A stretch of DNA of 64,000 nt from Allodiplogaster sudhausi (lineage: Eukaryota; Nematoda; Chromadorea; Rhabditida; Diplogasteridae), in the NCBI GenBank assembly GCA_945643635.1, contig CALZFC010000018.1, positions 4,887,001 through 4,951,000 on the forward strand. The letters run 5' to 3'. Below the pieces are notes generated by a model. It saw only the letters and a program-made list of their open reading frames with translations, was not told the DNA's origin and did no database searches. The position numbers and the translations under genes are program-made. The stretch's first letter is position 1; the number at the start of each line of letters is the position of its first letter. Below, in pieces: positions 37,712 through 54,576 of the stretch.

Positions 37712-40700
37712 TTATAGGCTTGCTTCAACTAGATAGAATTGATTATTATTAAGATGAAGAGAAAAAGAATGCGAGTACGCAGAGAGGACTGCGAGCTGGT
37801 GGATGGAAGTGTCCTGGAGGCACTTGCTAGCCCATCCCGGATACGTCGCGAAGATCCGTCCGAGGAGCGGGAAAGGAATCAACGTTGAGGAGGTAGGCTG
37901 CACCTCCAGCAGGGCAAGGAGAACTCCTGCAGCCGCACGATTATTTTCCCTCGAGGACATGGACAAGTGTCTCGGATATGTCCAGGACATTTTCTCTTGT
38001 GGGAAACAAATGGTAGCTCAAAGACAAATCCTCTACCTTTCAGACTCCATCTTTCTCTCTCTTACACTCTCTAACTCCCTCTCGCTCCTCCCTTATCTCT
38101 GTTGTCTGTTTCTCTAGTTGCGCAAAGAGAGAATAGAGTGCGAGTCAAGCACGAGCCATTTCCGAGCAGCTGTTCCAGCCTTCCTTGTCGTTCTCCCTCT
38201 TCCAGAAGCCGGACGAATAAGCGCGCGGCGGTCCTCTTGAGGTCTTCCGCGTTCCTGTCTGTTCCCGTCTTTGCAATCGGCTGAGCGGAAGCGGAGACGA
38301 CTGCGGCGCGAACGATCTCAGTCAGGTCTTCGCGCTCAAGGAAGCAAGAATGAGGAGAAAGCTGTTGTATTTGGATATCGCAAGCATCTAAAACTCTATA
38401 AGATACATATGTATTACTTGCGTATTTCTTTCAGCTGAACTGTATTGACCTTGTCTTACAATTAGAGACTCGACAGATTGATCGCTATAAGAAGTGAAAG
38501 AGGAAAAGGTGACTGACGTCAGAGATGGCGATGAAAGTGGCAGAGGTCACGACGAGGCATTCAAGAATAATCAAGCAGTTGTAGATGAGATCGGAACAGT
38601 GATTGCACTCGCATTCGTATAACGACTGAACATGCATATTATGGCCGAGTTAAAGGAACCAAGTATCGAATGATTCTACAGTAGTAGAGCAAGGCATTTC
38701 AAATGCGCGCCCTCAAATATTCTTCTGCTTAGAGAGCGTGTGAACGAGGAGAGTTGCTAACACCTAAAGTAAAAAATTTTGGCCGCGAAATTTTTGCGGG
38801 CTTGTAACTTTGTTGCAATTTGAAAGTAATTGTTCAAATTTTCTGGAAATACCATTTAGAGAAATGCAAATCGATCCGCATTTGTAAAACCATACGTCAA
38901 TTATTCTTTAATTGTGCAGTCAATGAGGACTACGGTGGACCCGACAACGAACACACCCACCGACACTTTTTGCTTGATTATGAGACGGCGGAGGCACTCG
39001 ACGATGCCGTTCAAAAGCGTCTTGTACGAGTTCGAGGAGATGAAGAAATCTCTGCTCCAGACATAATGGAACTCGTCCCGGAGACATTCAGCAATAATTC
39101 TATTTTTTATTTATTGTTAATATGACGGCACAAACATTAGTAACGAATCAATATGTGGAGGCTTTTTTTTTAAATATTAGCGATACATACTGCAGAAGCT
39201 TTCCGTTATTTTCCTCACATGATTTTTCTTCAAATACACTGGTTATTTTATTATATTGCAAAAGATGCACTCTTATGCTTTGGTGCAATTAATTTTTTTG
39301 CACAATAATTGCTTCCAGAATGTTTAAGGAGTGAACGCACCCAGCAATGCAAGTCCTCTCACGGAAGAGTGCCTCTGAGTAGAAGAGCAAAATCTTCTCG
39401 TCCGATACGACCGCGCCAAGGAGTTCGCGCGCGAAGCGGACTCCGTGGTCAAGCTGGAAGTTGTCTTGTCACGTCTACTCCACTGCTACGCTCCTAACAG
39501 CACAAAACATCTCTTTTCGTTCTGCGGAGAGAGAAAGTAACCCGACGGCGGGCAGTGCATCTGCCCCAGTTGATGAGCGACGCCAGGGTCAGAAGATGCG
39601 AATCGTGAGGCGAGGATGAGTCGATGCATTTGTAGAAGCCGGCGCAGACGGCGGTGGCGATCTGTTCATGCAGTTATTTTATTGAATTATTAATGTTTTG
39701 GGTCATATTCGCACATGCTTATTTAGCTATTCTACTACTTTTTAAAGACGCGAATCCGTGCAACGCTAACTTTCTTGAAAAGACCGTCATCTAAGTGGTA
39801 GCGGACGAGAGAAAGCGCCGTCTCCACGTCTTTGTCCACACAAAATGGCAGTTCGTCGATTCTCTCGAAGCGGCGGATGGTCGCGTCGGTCAGGCGAAGC
39901 AGCACTTGCTCCTACTCGGCCATTTAGCTATATTCTCGTCAAGACTAGGAAAGTGTAACTGTGAGCCATGGAATGGGCATATTAGTGTATAAGTAAGTGT
40001 ACGTACACTTATATGCACATAATAGTTCGAGGATCTCGTATGTGATTTTCACGGAAAACGTTTTTTGCAATGTGATATTCCATTAGGATCATTTGGCCGC
40101 GGCCGCAATCTTCGCGACCTAGCATTGATTCCTCGTCGTTCTTTATGCATGCTGTAGAACCTTGACAAATTTGCCGAGAGCGATGCTTTCTTCGAAGATC
40201 CCAGTGCAGTGGTTAAACACACTTCCGCAGTGGGCATTTTTGACCTTACAGACGCAACGATCGATCTCCTGAACGTATCTGATGTGGTTGCTAATGAAGC
40301 GGCCTAAGCTGTGAGGTTTTCGATGAGAGACATATCTGTCGTATACCTAGGTTTACGATAGTACTGGGCTGCGGTATGAGTAGGGTGGTTCTAGGGTAGG
40401 AGTTGGAGAAGTTTAGTTGGCTTACCGGCCGATGGAGAAGTCCCTGCACGAATCGCTTGCAGATGGCGTCGAGAACAAGGAAGCGGAAGTCGTTGGAGAA
40501 GTTGTCAATGCGATTGCATTTCATAAGAAAGCACTGAACAGACTGAGCCATGCAGCTGCAATGAAATGTCTTCATCTTTCACAGTGTCGCTCTCAAAGAG
40601 TGGAAAGGGAGGGATTAAGGAGAAGGAGCGAAAAGTATTTAATTAAAGAAACCCGGCGAGGCAGTCATTCTTGTCTTGTAGGCTGTTGTTTATGAAGATT

Positions 40701-43025
40701 CGCACTTCCTGCTCGGAGAGCAGCAACTGGCCCAAAGACGTTGCGAAGGCATCCTAGTAAGTAGCAGGCTGATCAAGATGTGAGAGAGCGAGAGAGCGAG
40801 AGAGAGAGAGAGAGCGAGAGCGAGAGTGTGAGAGAGAAAGAAGGATCTATAATCCGTAAACTAACGAAACGGCAAGCAAACTTGAGGAATCCTCCCATTA
40901 CCAGAACACTCTGGTAGTTCACGTTCGCAAAGAGGGAACGACTGGCGAGCCAGACATCTCGTGCCATCTGGAAGACAAGAATGACCAGATTTTGACCCTT
41001 TACCAATTTTCTACATCCCGCAAGAAATGCAAATTCCATTATAAGCTTCCCGTTTCTCTTGCAACCTTCGAGTGATCCTGTTCACTGACGGCTTCAAAGT
41101 GAACTTTGAAAAGTGCCAGTGCCGCTTCGACCTCTTCTCGTTTCTGGATGGGCGAGTCGACCATTCTCGAGAAGCGGCGCAGCACAGAGTGGCAGAAGTC
41201 GGGCCGCAGATGATGCTGAAAAGAGAAGATATTTAAAACTTTATTCTTCATATCTGAATTTTTTAAGGGTATTTCTTGTTGAATATCAGAAACAAATCTA
41301 ATATTTACGTATACTCATATATACTCATATTTCCACATTTTTGGCCCCAAAGTGTTTTTTAATAGCTTGGCTCTTTTCATAAGTTTAAAATTAAAATTTC
41401 GCTTTCGCGTCATCATCGTGTCCTCTAAGTATGGCATTAACATATTTTTGATATTGGTAAATTGCGGCAGCTACTTGGGCTGCTTATTATAAAAAAAATA
41501 TGTATATACAAATATTTCTGGACCGGTCCCAGATATTTCTGGAAGTAAATTTTGTATGGTGCGGGAAAGTCCCAGAGAACAAAAAGTATGCCATTAGCAC
41601 TAAATTTACTATCCTTTTGCATGCAACTGTATATTTGTTGATTTGATTTCGTCGATATGCATTTTATATTTATAATGATGTCGCCCGCTCTTCGATCGCC
41701 TCCACAACAAATAGCCAAACTTGTTCACACAGAAAAATCATGCATTTGAACAAAATAGATCCGACATCTTTCCCGGAGTGAGCAGCTCCGACCTCAGAAC
41801 ATTTAGTTTTTAGTTCCGGGAACTTGACCGAACTTTATTGGTAATGACTGTTGTTCCCTCTTTTATCCCCTGTTTCCCCTCCTCCGACCCCTCCACCCTC
41901 CATTCTTTCAACATAGCTCTTCAATCTGACAATGAATTTTGCGCATCCGCTGCTGTGCTGTCCTTGGAAGATGATCGCGCGGCAAATACGATCCATGACC
42001 GTGTAGTTGTTCTCCTTGTCGGCAGCCTCGAAGAGACGCGCAAGTTGCCGCCAGAAATTGCCCTGAAATGTGTTTATTGAGGTGTCACCGATTTACATAT
42101 ATCAGAAATTTATGAATTTGAAATTCTATTAATTTTTATACATATAATGGTTATTATTTTAAAACAATATTATTAATAATTTTTTTATCACATAATGCTC
42201 GTGGAGGAGGTCGGAGAATCTTCTGGCGCTGAGCAGAATGAAGAGAGCATCGAGGGAGGCCGACTGGATCGAAGGTGAGTGCGTCTTTTCTACGGCAACT
42301 CGAACGAAGGCGGTTGCCTGAATCAGATGATCCGAAACAATTCAAGGATATTATTCTAAAGGTCACATGTACCTGTCCTTCTTTGTATCTCGAAACCACA
42401 TTTGCTTATGCAAGCTATTATCTTAATATGCATGCACACATGTTAATTTTCTGATAGAAAATTGTCCTCCTTGAGTTACTATGTAGATGTGATGCTGCTG
42501 CATTATTTGCATATTAAAATGTTGCAATAACTGAATTGTAATCAGTCGAAAATGGAAAGTAGAATTTGATATTTATGTGATATTTCAAATTGCCGCGCCC
42601 TTTCGCACTCTCATTCGCGCGTGCAATTTCCACTCAGCGGGTTTGTGCGGCCTGCGAAATAGCACGCGAGGATGAGAGTGAGGAATCACAGGACAGACGC
42701 GGCAATTCGAATCTACATTAAATATTTCTATATGATCGCCCTCCTTTAAGACTCAATATGCCGACGGCCGAATAAAAGAGCGGAAGCCGCACCAGAGTGA
42801 ACTTGTCGTAGTTCACAGGCAGACAGCATCCTAAGCGACAAAAGTACTCGAGCGCGCGCGACTCCTCTAGCGGGCAAATGTGGGATCTGAAAAGAGCAAG
42901 GAATTAGAAAAGGTCAAATAAAAAAAAAAGTAACTGGTAGTGAAGAATTTTTTGTTAGTTTATCAGCGAACCTTTGGCCAGAGGTCGGAAGTGCTGCATA
43001 GTTGGCGACTACGTCGAAGTTGCTC
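37712..43025 (-). CDS. Large alpha-helical HEAT-like protein, or tandem pair of paralogs (karyopherin/exportin-like?)
   Basis: Many short splice-flanked minus-strand exons. Approximate positions: 43025-42972, 42886-42753, 42320-42195, 42062-41930, 41221-41045, 40975-40900, 40752-40653, 40557-40425, 40310-40160, 39923-39785, 39660-39530, 39467-39350, 39090-38930, 38630-38510, 38335-38145 and a last exon ending at 37712. Translations are amphipathic helices with HEAT-like spacing, for example THSPSIQSASLDALFILL, NFWRQLARLFEAADKENN and REEVEAALALFKVHFEAV. The last resembles the EVExAxxLL segment of exportin-T-type karyopherins, so a nuclear-transport receptor is possible but unproven. A related set of exons recurs at 39.9-38.5 kb (DKDVETALSLVRYHLDDGLF; FYSEALFRERTCIAG against FINNSLQDKNDCLAG). 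The start codon and several joins are unresolved; ATG near 43308 is one candidate. Confidence 0.5.
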
Positions 43026-43987
43026 CTGAACAAAGAACAACTGATTTTATTTAATAATCCGAATTCTTTCGTCTAAAGTGTAATTTATTAAATGAGGCAA
43101 TTAGATTAACTATACTAAATATAACAGCATTTTTATTTAATTTCAAAAAAGGTTTTAGAATTTTAAAAATTCTTCATATTACTGGCACTGTTATACGCAT
43201 ATAATTTTCGTGAAAAAAACATCTTTTGAAAAGCTGGCACGACCTCTCTTGCGCAGCCGAAGCGAGAGAAGTGTCTTCCGCCGTGGAAGACATCGAAGGA
43301 AGACGAAGGCGAGAAAGTAGAGAGAAGTGAGGAAACAGCAGCAGCGGATCGCTTTTAAAGGGCCGGAAGGATGCAGATGTGCACTTCGGAGGGTGGAAAC
43401 TGATAGTTCAATGCACTTTTGACGGAAGTATTGTGAAATCACGTGTTGTCTTCGAGTTTTCCTGAGTTTATTGTCCCGAAAACAAAGAAAACACGTGCAA
43501 TTAGAAGAATTCCTCAATTAATTGAGGCGTTGCCTATTATGTCTATGTTAATTCGTCATTTTTTCTTTGAAAGTTTAATTGACCATGGGTGACTTGTCCT
43601 TATTTCGTAAGGTGCACTGATTTTGGTGTATATATGTGTACATATTTCAAATGTACAAATGCAATGGCAATCGTAGAGTCGCTGATGGCCTCGTCCTAGA
43701 AGGCATCAACGATATCAACATCACTGAAGAGGTTGCCAGCGACAAGAAGCACGAGAAACGTGACGCCGCCAGTGGCCAAGGAATTCACGTCGAAAATTTC
43801 ATGAACTGTTTTTACGTCGAAAATTTCATGAAAATATGCATGAAAAACCCCAAATGTAAACTTTTATAACTCGATGCTATTTGTTTTTTTCGTCATATCA
43901 TTAAAAAAATGTGTACGACACCATCAAGTGCCACGAATGAGATGAGAATTATGTGCTAATGAAATTTTTTATATATATTTTGTTAAC
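43026..43987. other. Intergenic upstream of the HEAT-like gene
   Basis: Contains an ATG-initiated minus-strand segment near 43308 (MSSTAEDTSLASAAQE) that could be a first exon but does not join in phase as I read it. Otherwise no supported exon. A direct repeat GTCGAAAATTTCATGAA occurs at about 43790 and 43816. Confidence 0.4.
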
Positions 43988-44990
43988 TATTCTTGTAAAC
44001 ACATCAGGAAGCATGAGGTGATAAGATTTATGCGAGTTCTGCTGGATATCAGTGATTATGGCATCGTTAAGACATGGACACTTATTACTAAATATCAGAA
44101 ATAAAATAAAAATTTGAAAAATATAAGCTAAATACACATACTTATGGTTAGACATGACAGCAATACAATGTAAAAGCTAGTTGTTTTTTTTTTCAAAAAG
44201 TGCTCTCAAAGTAGAGAAAATATTGTTTTGTCATAAAATATGGTTATGAACGAATATTCGCTTCTATACGAAAATTAATTTTTAAAGAAAAGTTCCTCGC
44301 ATACTCCTTCTCCACGTTTGGAAGAAGCAATATTGATGATTGAGAAAGAGGAGACGAAGAGTCGAAAACAAGCATTATTACTGAATGTACACGTGTCAGT
44401 TGGATGAGAAGCAAAGAGCAGCTTCGTAAAGAGAGAGAGAATTAAAAGTGTTTGAAAGAGAGTGAGAGAGAGAGGCATCAAGAGAGATTAGAAGCAGCTA
44501 AAGTGAAAGTATAAGAAATTAAGACAGCATCTCAAGATGCTTTTAGCTCTAGAGCACTGTGAAGATAGCAAGGATTGAAAATAGATAGTGATTCTCCGAG
44601 AGAGAGAAGAGAGAGACAAATAGAGAGAGTACTTTATAGTCGAGAAATCCCAACTGTATTTACCATTCGATCCACATTCCTTTGCATAAGCTGGTAACTG
44701 CCCTCTTCAATATCTGACAAATCGTACAGCGATTAATGAAACATAAACATAAGTATATCTAAGTACATATATGCATGTGTATTATTTAAAAAAAAACATT
44801 GATCATAATTCTTTGACGTGCACTTCTTGTTTTATTCATGTATTAGTCTATTTCTTTCATTCTTTAATTCGATCCTGGATGCTTCCACTTTTTTGTTCAG
44901 ATGTCGACCTTTTTTTTTAATTTCATTCCTTTTTTGATACATTTCTGGAGAATTTTGTTGTATGAACGTCACAATCTTAGTTTCGCAATA
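43988..44990. repeat. Segmental duplication, copy 1 (lacks the TTL gene)
   Basis: 43988-44091 matches 45450-45544 almost exactly (ACACATCAGGAAGCATGAGG, GATTATGGCATCGTTAAGAC, GGACACTTATTAC). The next base onward, to about 44990, matches about 46545-47530 (AAATATCAGAAATAAAAT, AGTGCTCTCAAAGTA, CTGAATGTACACGTGTCAG, TTTAATTCGATCC, TTTTGTTGTATGAAC). This copy is therefore the flanks of the TTL pseudogene joined together without it. GA arrays are shorter here. Confidence 0.85.
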
Positions 44991-45449
44991 CTTAGATCGA
45001 TAAAAGATAGAAGAGGAGAGAAAGAAGAGCGAGAACGAAGGGAAGAGAGAGAGAGAGACAGACAGACGTAACCGCATTAGAGCAGAGTGAGTACTCAATT
45101 TGGCACAGTCAATAGCAATAATAAAGAAAAACGAGAACATAAAAAAGTATATTTAGAAAGCAAGATGACCAAGAAAAATAAATCTACACAAGGCGTCCCA
45201 GTAATTGCACCCGAACTGCAATATATTCTATACTTTAAAGGAGGGGAAGCTTCTCAAACTAGAAATTCACACATTGTACGCCCTATATCTTCTCGCGCAG
45301 TTATCGAGTAGCTAGCTGGGTTTGGCAATCTACTAAATGCTATCGATCGCCGAGACAATTTAAAGAATTCTAATAAAAAAATTCCTGACTGAAATATTCT
45401 AATTTTCCGCCTGTATTGTGAAAGTCTTCCATGACTGGCACCACGAACT

Positions 45450-47530
45450 TGTAAACACATCAGGAAGCATGAGGTGATAAGATTTATGCGAGTTCTGCTT
45501 GATATCAGTGATTATGGCATCGTTAAGACATGGACACTTATTACGACTCGCCACATCGATCCTCTTGGTTCTCCCTGAGGCTGAGTGGATCGGCGAGGTT
45601 GATCGTTTTGAGATCAACATAAAATATTTTGCCGCTTGCCATCGCTGGCACAAACGACCAACGTCCCTTCTCGCACTTGTATTGCAGACATGGACGATCT
45701 TCAGGAACTAGTAGTGATAGAACTGGAATAATTACAAAATCAATATTATTATCGAGTACACCTACCCAGGTAGTTTGTGAATACTTCGGGATATAAAAGT
45801 ATTCAAGCTATACAATTATTGTCCAATTAAACAAAATCAATAAATCAGCTAGATTTGTTTGTTCTCTTTTGAAGACATCGGTAGAACAGATGCACATAAA
45901 CTGCAAAGTTAAAAAAGAGAGACCGGCAAAAAGTCAAAGAATCCTCCGGAGTCGCCTTCGATTGTTGAGCCATTTCCCGAATTGATTTCGACACCGTCCA
46001 GAGAGGTTACATACGTATGGTCGCCTGAAAAGTTTATCGAAAAGTTTATCGAATTCGAATTTTAAGCACATTTGCAGCGGCAAATTCATAATTAGTCTGA
46101 AAGGAGATATCCTAGAAACTTATTACCGATTGAGATTATTTTTGCTATAAAACATAGGATAAATTGAGAAAAATACATGTTTTCATGTTTTTCATCATAC
46201 TATGTACATACATACATACTTCCTCTGACTATGAAGCAAAGTTTGTACAACTTAAAAGTAAAAGAGGAAAAGTAGAAGGCTTACAGAAAGTCGTTTTGAA
46301 AGAGTCTACTACGCAAATTCTGCAGAGTTCAGACAAGTTTGAATCTATTAAATATAATAATTTTCCGTCATCTACAAACCGGACTTGTGGTACTCCCACA
46401 ACTCCACGTTGGCACTTTGGTTCGAGGACGAGCCTTCCGGGCACGAGAGTTTGAAGTCGACCCTGATTGGAACGGAGACTTCAGAAGGGGAGAGCAAGGA
46501 GAGTCCGAGGAGAAGAGGAAACGGAAGCATCTCTTATCCAACTAAATATCAAAAATAAAATAAAAATTTGTAAAATACCAGCTGAATATACTTAGACATA
46601 ACAGCAATACAATATGAAAGTTAGTTTTTTTTTATTAAAAAGTGCTCTCAAAGTATAGAAAGTATTGTTTTGTCACAAAATATATTTATGAACGAATGTT
46701 CGCTTCAACACGAAAATTCATTTTTAAAGTAGAGTTCCTCGCATACGCCTTTTCCATGCTTGGGCTTGAGAAAGTGGAGATGAAGAGTCGAAAACAAGCT
46801 TTATTACTGAATGTACACGTGTCAGTTGGATGAGAAGCAAAGCGCCGCCGAATTTTCGTAAAAAGAAAGAGAATTAAAAGTGTAAGAAAGATAGCGTGAG
46901 AGAGAGGGAGCGAGAGAGAGAGAGAGAGAACAAGAGAGAGAGAGAGAGAACAAGAGAGAGAGAGAGAGGGAGCGAGAGAGAGAGAGAACAAGAGAGAGAG
47001 AGAGAGAGAACGAGAGAGAGAGAGGGAGCGAGAGAGATAAGAAGCAGCTAAAGTGAAAGTAAAAGAAATTAAGACAGCATCTTAAGATGCTTTTAGCTGC
47101 TACAGCGCACTTTGTGAAGATAGCAAGGATTGAAAATAGAGAGTGATTCTCCGAGAGAGAGAAGAGAGAGACAAATAGAGAGAGTACTTTATAGTCGAGA
47201 AATCCCAACTGTATTTACCATTCGATCCACATTCCTTTGCATAAGCTGGTAACTGCCTTCTTCAATATCTGACAAATCGTACAGCGATTAATGAAACATA
47301 AACATACATACATATATAGATATGCATATCGATGTGTATTATTCAAAAAAAATAAATGCTGATAACCCTTTGATATGCACTTCTTGTTTTATGAAAATCA
47401 AGTATTCGTGTATTTCTGTCATTCTTTAATTCGATCCACTTTTGTTGTCGACCTTTCGAAATTCAAAAAATTTCATTCCTTCTTTGATACATTTCTATAG
47501 TATTTTGTTGTATGAACATCACAATCTTAG
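45450..47530. repeat. Segmental duplication, copy 2 (carries the TTL pseudogene)
   Basis: Partner of the block at 44.0-45.0 kb. Homology is interrupted from about 45545 to 46545 by the TTL pseudogene. The right part carries a longer interrupted GA array (46890-47040) built from units of GAGAGAGAACAAGAGAGAG and GAGGGAGCGAGAGAG. Confidence 0.85.
45541..46530 (-). pseudogene. Transthyretin-like (TTL) pseudogene
   Basis: Third TTL copy, closest to the one at 33 kb. Exon equivalents are 46530-46380, 46024-45924 and 45722-45541. The first two have the same lengths as in the 33-kb gene (151 and 101 nt) and a normal GT donor at intron 2. The signal peptide is MLPFPLLLGLSLLSPSEVS; exon 2 keeps GDHTYVTSLDGVEI. 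In exon 3 the fifth codon is TAG (45708-45710), in YHY*FLKIVHVCNT. About ten codons later one nucleotide is missing (182 nt against 183). After that shift the frame continues KCEKGRWSFVPAM and ends DRCGES before TAA. Two independent lesions make it a pseudogene unless the assembly is wrong. Confidence 0.85.
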
Positions 47531-48679
47531 TGACGCGCTAATTAAATCGATAATTAATTTAATTTTCTTCCCTGTTATCGTCGCGCTCTAGGAAAATAGA
47601 TCCCTTTATAATATATCAATCGAGATGGACAGTTTTCGTCTACTGATAGATTAGGAAAAAAGCAAACAATCAACGATAGAACCAAGGGGGGAAATGATGG
47701 AGGTGAGAATGGTGGAACATTCTCATTAGAGAAAGAAAAATAGAGACAGGGAGAGAGAAGAGTAAGATAGAAAGGTACTATTGTACTATTCCCACCTACG
47801 AGGTTGAAGAAAATGTTTAAAAAAAATTTTTTCGCGGAAATTCACCACAGGGGGAATCAGTTAATACGAATAATCAGTTAATAAAGCGACGACTTCAAAG
47901 CCTACGAAATTTCGTTTAACAAATTTCAAATCGCTTCCTCTGGCAAATCGCCAAGTGATTATAAGAAAAAAAAACACCAAGCACGTTGGTCAGAATTACA
48001 CATTCTGAGGAATAATTTCCTCCAAATCTATTTACTATTCTGCATCCTGTCTTAAACGATAATTATCTAATTATTTTTAACGTATATTTTAAAATATCAC
48101 TAAATATTGTATTTGAAATGAATATTAAACGCAATGCCATGAAAATCACTCAACTTAATATTTCACTATTTCATTTGGTTAGTTTACACAAATATGCACC
48201 AGAATGGAGAGTGACTTTGGATATAAATCACCAGCATATCTCTAAACATAACAGTAAAAGACACTCGCCATATTTATCAACATTATATATATATATTTTT
48301 TTATTTCCCACTGTCCTAATATAGCACGTTCGCCATTCAGCATATTCAATTATCTGCTCCGCCCTCTCTCTCACGTCCGCTTCCTTCCTCCACCGAGTCA
48401 CACTCATTCTCCCTCGTGGCACTCGTCGCGCCCGGTCGGTTCTCTTCCGCTCTACTCGCAGGTCTCTACCCCTTTCCAGGTAATCTTCCCTCCCCCTCTC
48501 TTCCTTTATTCTTTATTATATCAATTCTATATATTTAGAGAAGCATAGCCTATTCTACAACAAAATACCTAGAGCTCTCAAACTGTTAAAGGAAATCATG
48601 TTTTTAAAAATCTTTCTTTTTCGAATATGTTTAAATAAATGAAATTTTGTTCAGAGAGTCGAAAGAAGACGCTTCGAGA
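46531..48679. other. Intergenic, partly duplicated block
   Basis: The first kilobase belongs to the duplicated block listed separately. From about 47530 to 48679 I see no supported exon. A pyrimidine-rich stretch at about 48350-48510 lies 170-330 bp upstream of the next gene's ATG and may be promoter or 5' UTR. Confidence 0.5.
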
Positions 48680-52746
<4,067 letters not shown>

Positions 52747-54576
52747 GAGAGGGGCTGCCGTATACTTTTAGGGATACTGTAGCTCCGAGCTATCGTGGTA
52801 TAACTTGGGGATACTGTAGGTCTATACTACCGTATACCTGTAGGTGATACTATAGGTATAGTCCACCATTGACCGAGATGGATATCGTAGATCTGGACGT
52901 CCGTAAACCTAGAGGGTTACTGTAACTTTAGACTACCATATAAATTTGGGAATACTGTAGAGCACCGTACACTAAATGTTAGGGTGGCATCACTATCTGG
53001 TACTACTGTAGGCAGCAGTAGCCTAGCTGACCCTCCCATTCATTGCTATTTCTCCCTCTCTCTCTCCATCGTATATTACTTCTCCGCCTTACGAATTTAT
53101 CGTATACTGCTTTTCTTTCCGTTATCGATTGTTTTAGAACCCTTTGTTCTTTTTCCTGAGCTTGACTTAAACAGTTTGGCATTATTTATTTCTGGCCGAG
53201 TTTAATTGACTACATCTTTTCTTTGAAGTATTTCCGTTCAATGACGTCATGACTGTTTTAGAGCGTCAATATTCATCGTTTAATAGCTATATTTGGGCCA
53301 GACTAATTCCATGGGTTTCTTTCAATTGTGAATCCGTCAGTTATGCCAATAAAATTATTTTGATTTTTTTATGTATTCAATGCAGGCGGTGCAACGTTGC
53401 CTACAACTTGTTTTAACAAGAACAGCAACAATAAAAAGGAAAAGAAGACTTTTCGGTCTTTAGTTCCGTGCACCCTGTTAAAATGTCTTATTGTTTATAT
53501 TGTGGAGACAGTCGTCGGAATTGATAATTTAAAAATAAATTTTTGTCAAAAACAAATTTTCACAAAAAAACCTTAGGTTTTACCTGCCGGTAAATTAACG
53601 GTTCCGGTTCCATATTTATGTTTTTAACTCGACCTTTCCGCTAGAAGAAGCGCTACCCCATATGAAGCCGATTTATACGTTTCCCGTATGTTGAATTGCT
53701 TACGATAATTTTAGACGATAATATTTTATCCTATAATTTTACTAGAATATTACCAAATACTAAAGGAACTTTCCCTTTAAAGTTCTTCTGGGTGGGCGTG
53801 GCGTTCTTCGCTGTCGTCGTTCTGATTTCTCTGGCAGTCATTGCGCTTCAGTGCTTCGAAATCGATTCAGCTCTCACTTCCTGCTTCTTAGTTCTCGAAC
53901 AGAGTTTCTCTGAGGGACGCAGTATAAAACCTTTCTTCCGTTCGATGTATTTGCACCATTAATGCATTTTCCTTGCCCAGAAGATTATCTGATTGCCTTT
54001 GTATTCCTCCAGAAGAGGAAAAATATCGTATATCAGATGTTAGACAGATTCCTTTCTGAGAATAATACTCCTCTCTCTCTCCTTGTTGCCAAGAGTAAGG
54101 TTATCCTCGATTACCTTCCTGTCTTCTTACCGTCTACCAATAGGGAGAGTCAGAATCTATTTCACAGCCACTTTACTACGGCGTTGGGTTTGCTTATTCG
54201 TTTATCGTGTCATGTAGCATTTTGAATAGTTCACAATTTCAAGAATATGAGAATTAATGTCGCCCAGCATCATACTCTGAACAGAAATGGATAAATGAGT
54301 TGAAATCGAATGCTCGCTTGCTCAACAAATTCTCTCTCTGTCTCCCTGCGAGAAGATCAAAACAGGCAGCTCGGCCAGCTTCTTCTAGAGTTTGCAACGC
54401 GCTCGTTACGAAACCCTGGCAATCAAATTAATATTTAATATTAAAATAAATAAATAAATAAATAAATAAGAGTCTATTGTGCTTTTTAATATTTATTTTC
54501 TAATATTATGCAAATAGAATATTTGAAACATGATATTCACAAAACTTTTGCTCACTTTTAAACGAATCTCTTACTA
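52747..54576. other. Intergenic, with repeat cluster and a possible membrane-segment exon
   Basis: The first 240 bp hold TACTGTAG-type repeats. An AATAAA lies near 53347. At 53783-53962 a plus-strand frame encodes a strong hydrophobic segment (FFWVGVAFFAVVVLISLAV) and then ends at TAA. It may be a lone exon of a small membrane protein, but no convincing partner exon was found. The rest shows nothing recognisable. Confidence 0.35.
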
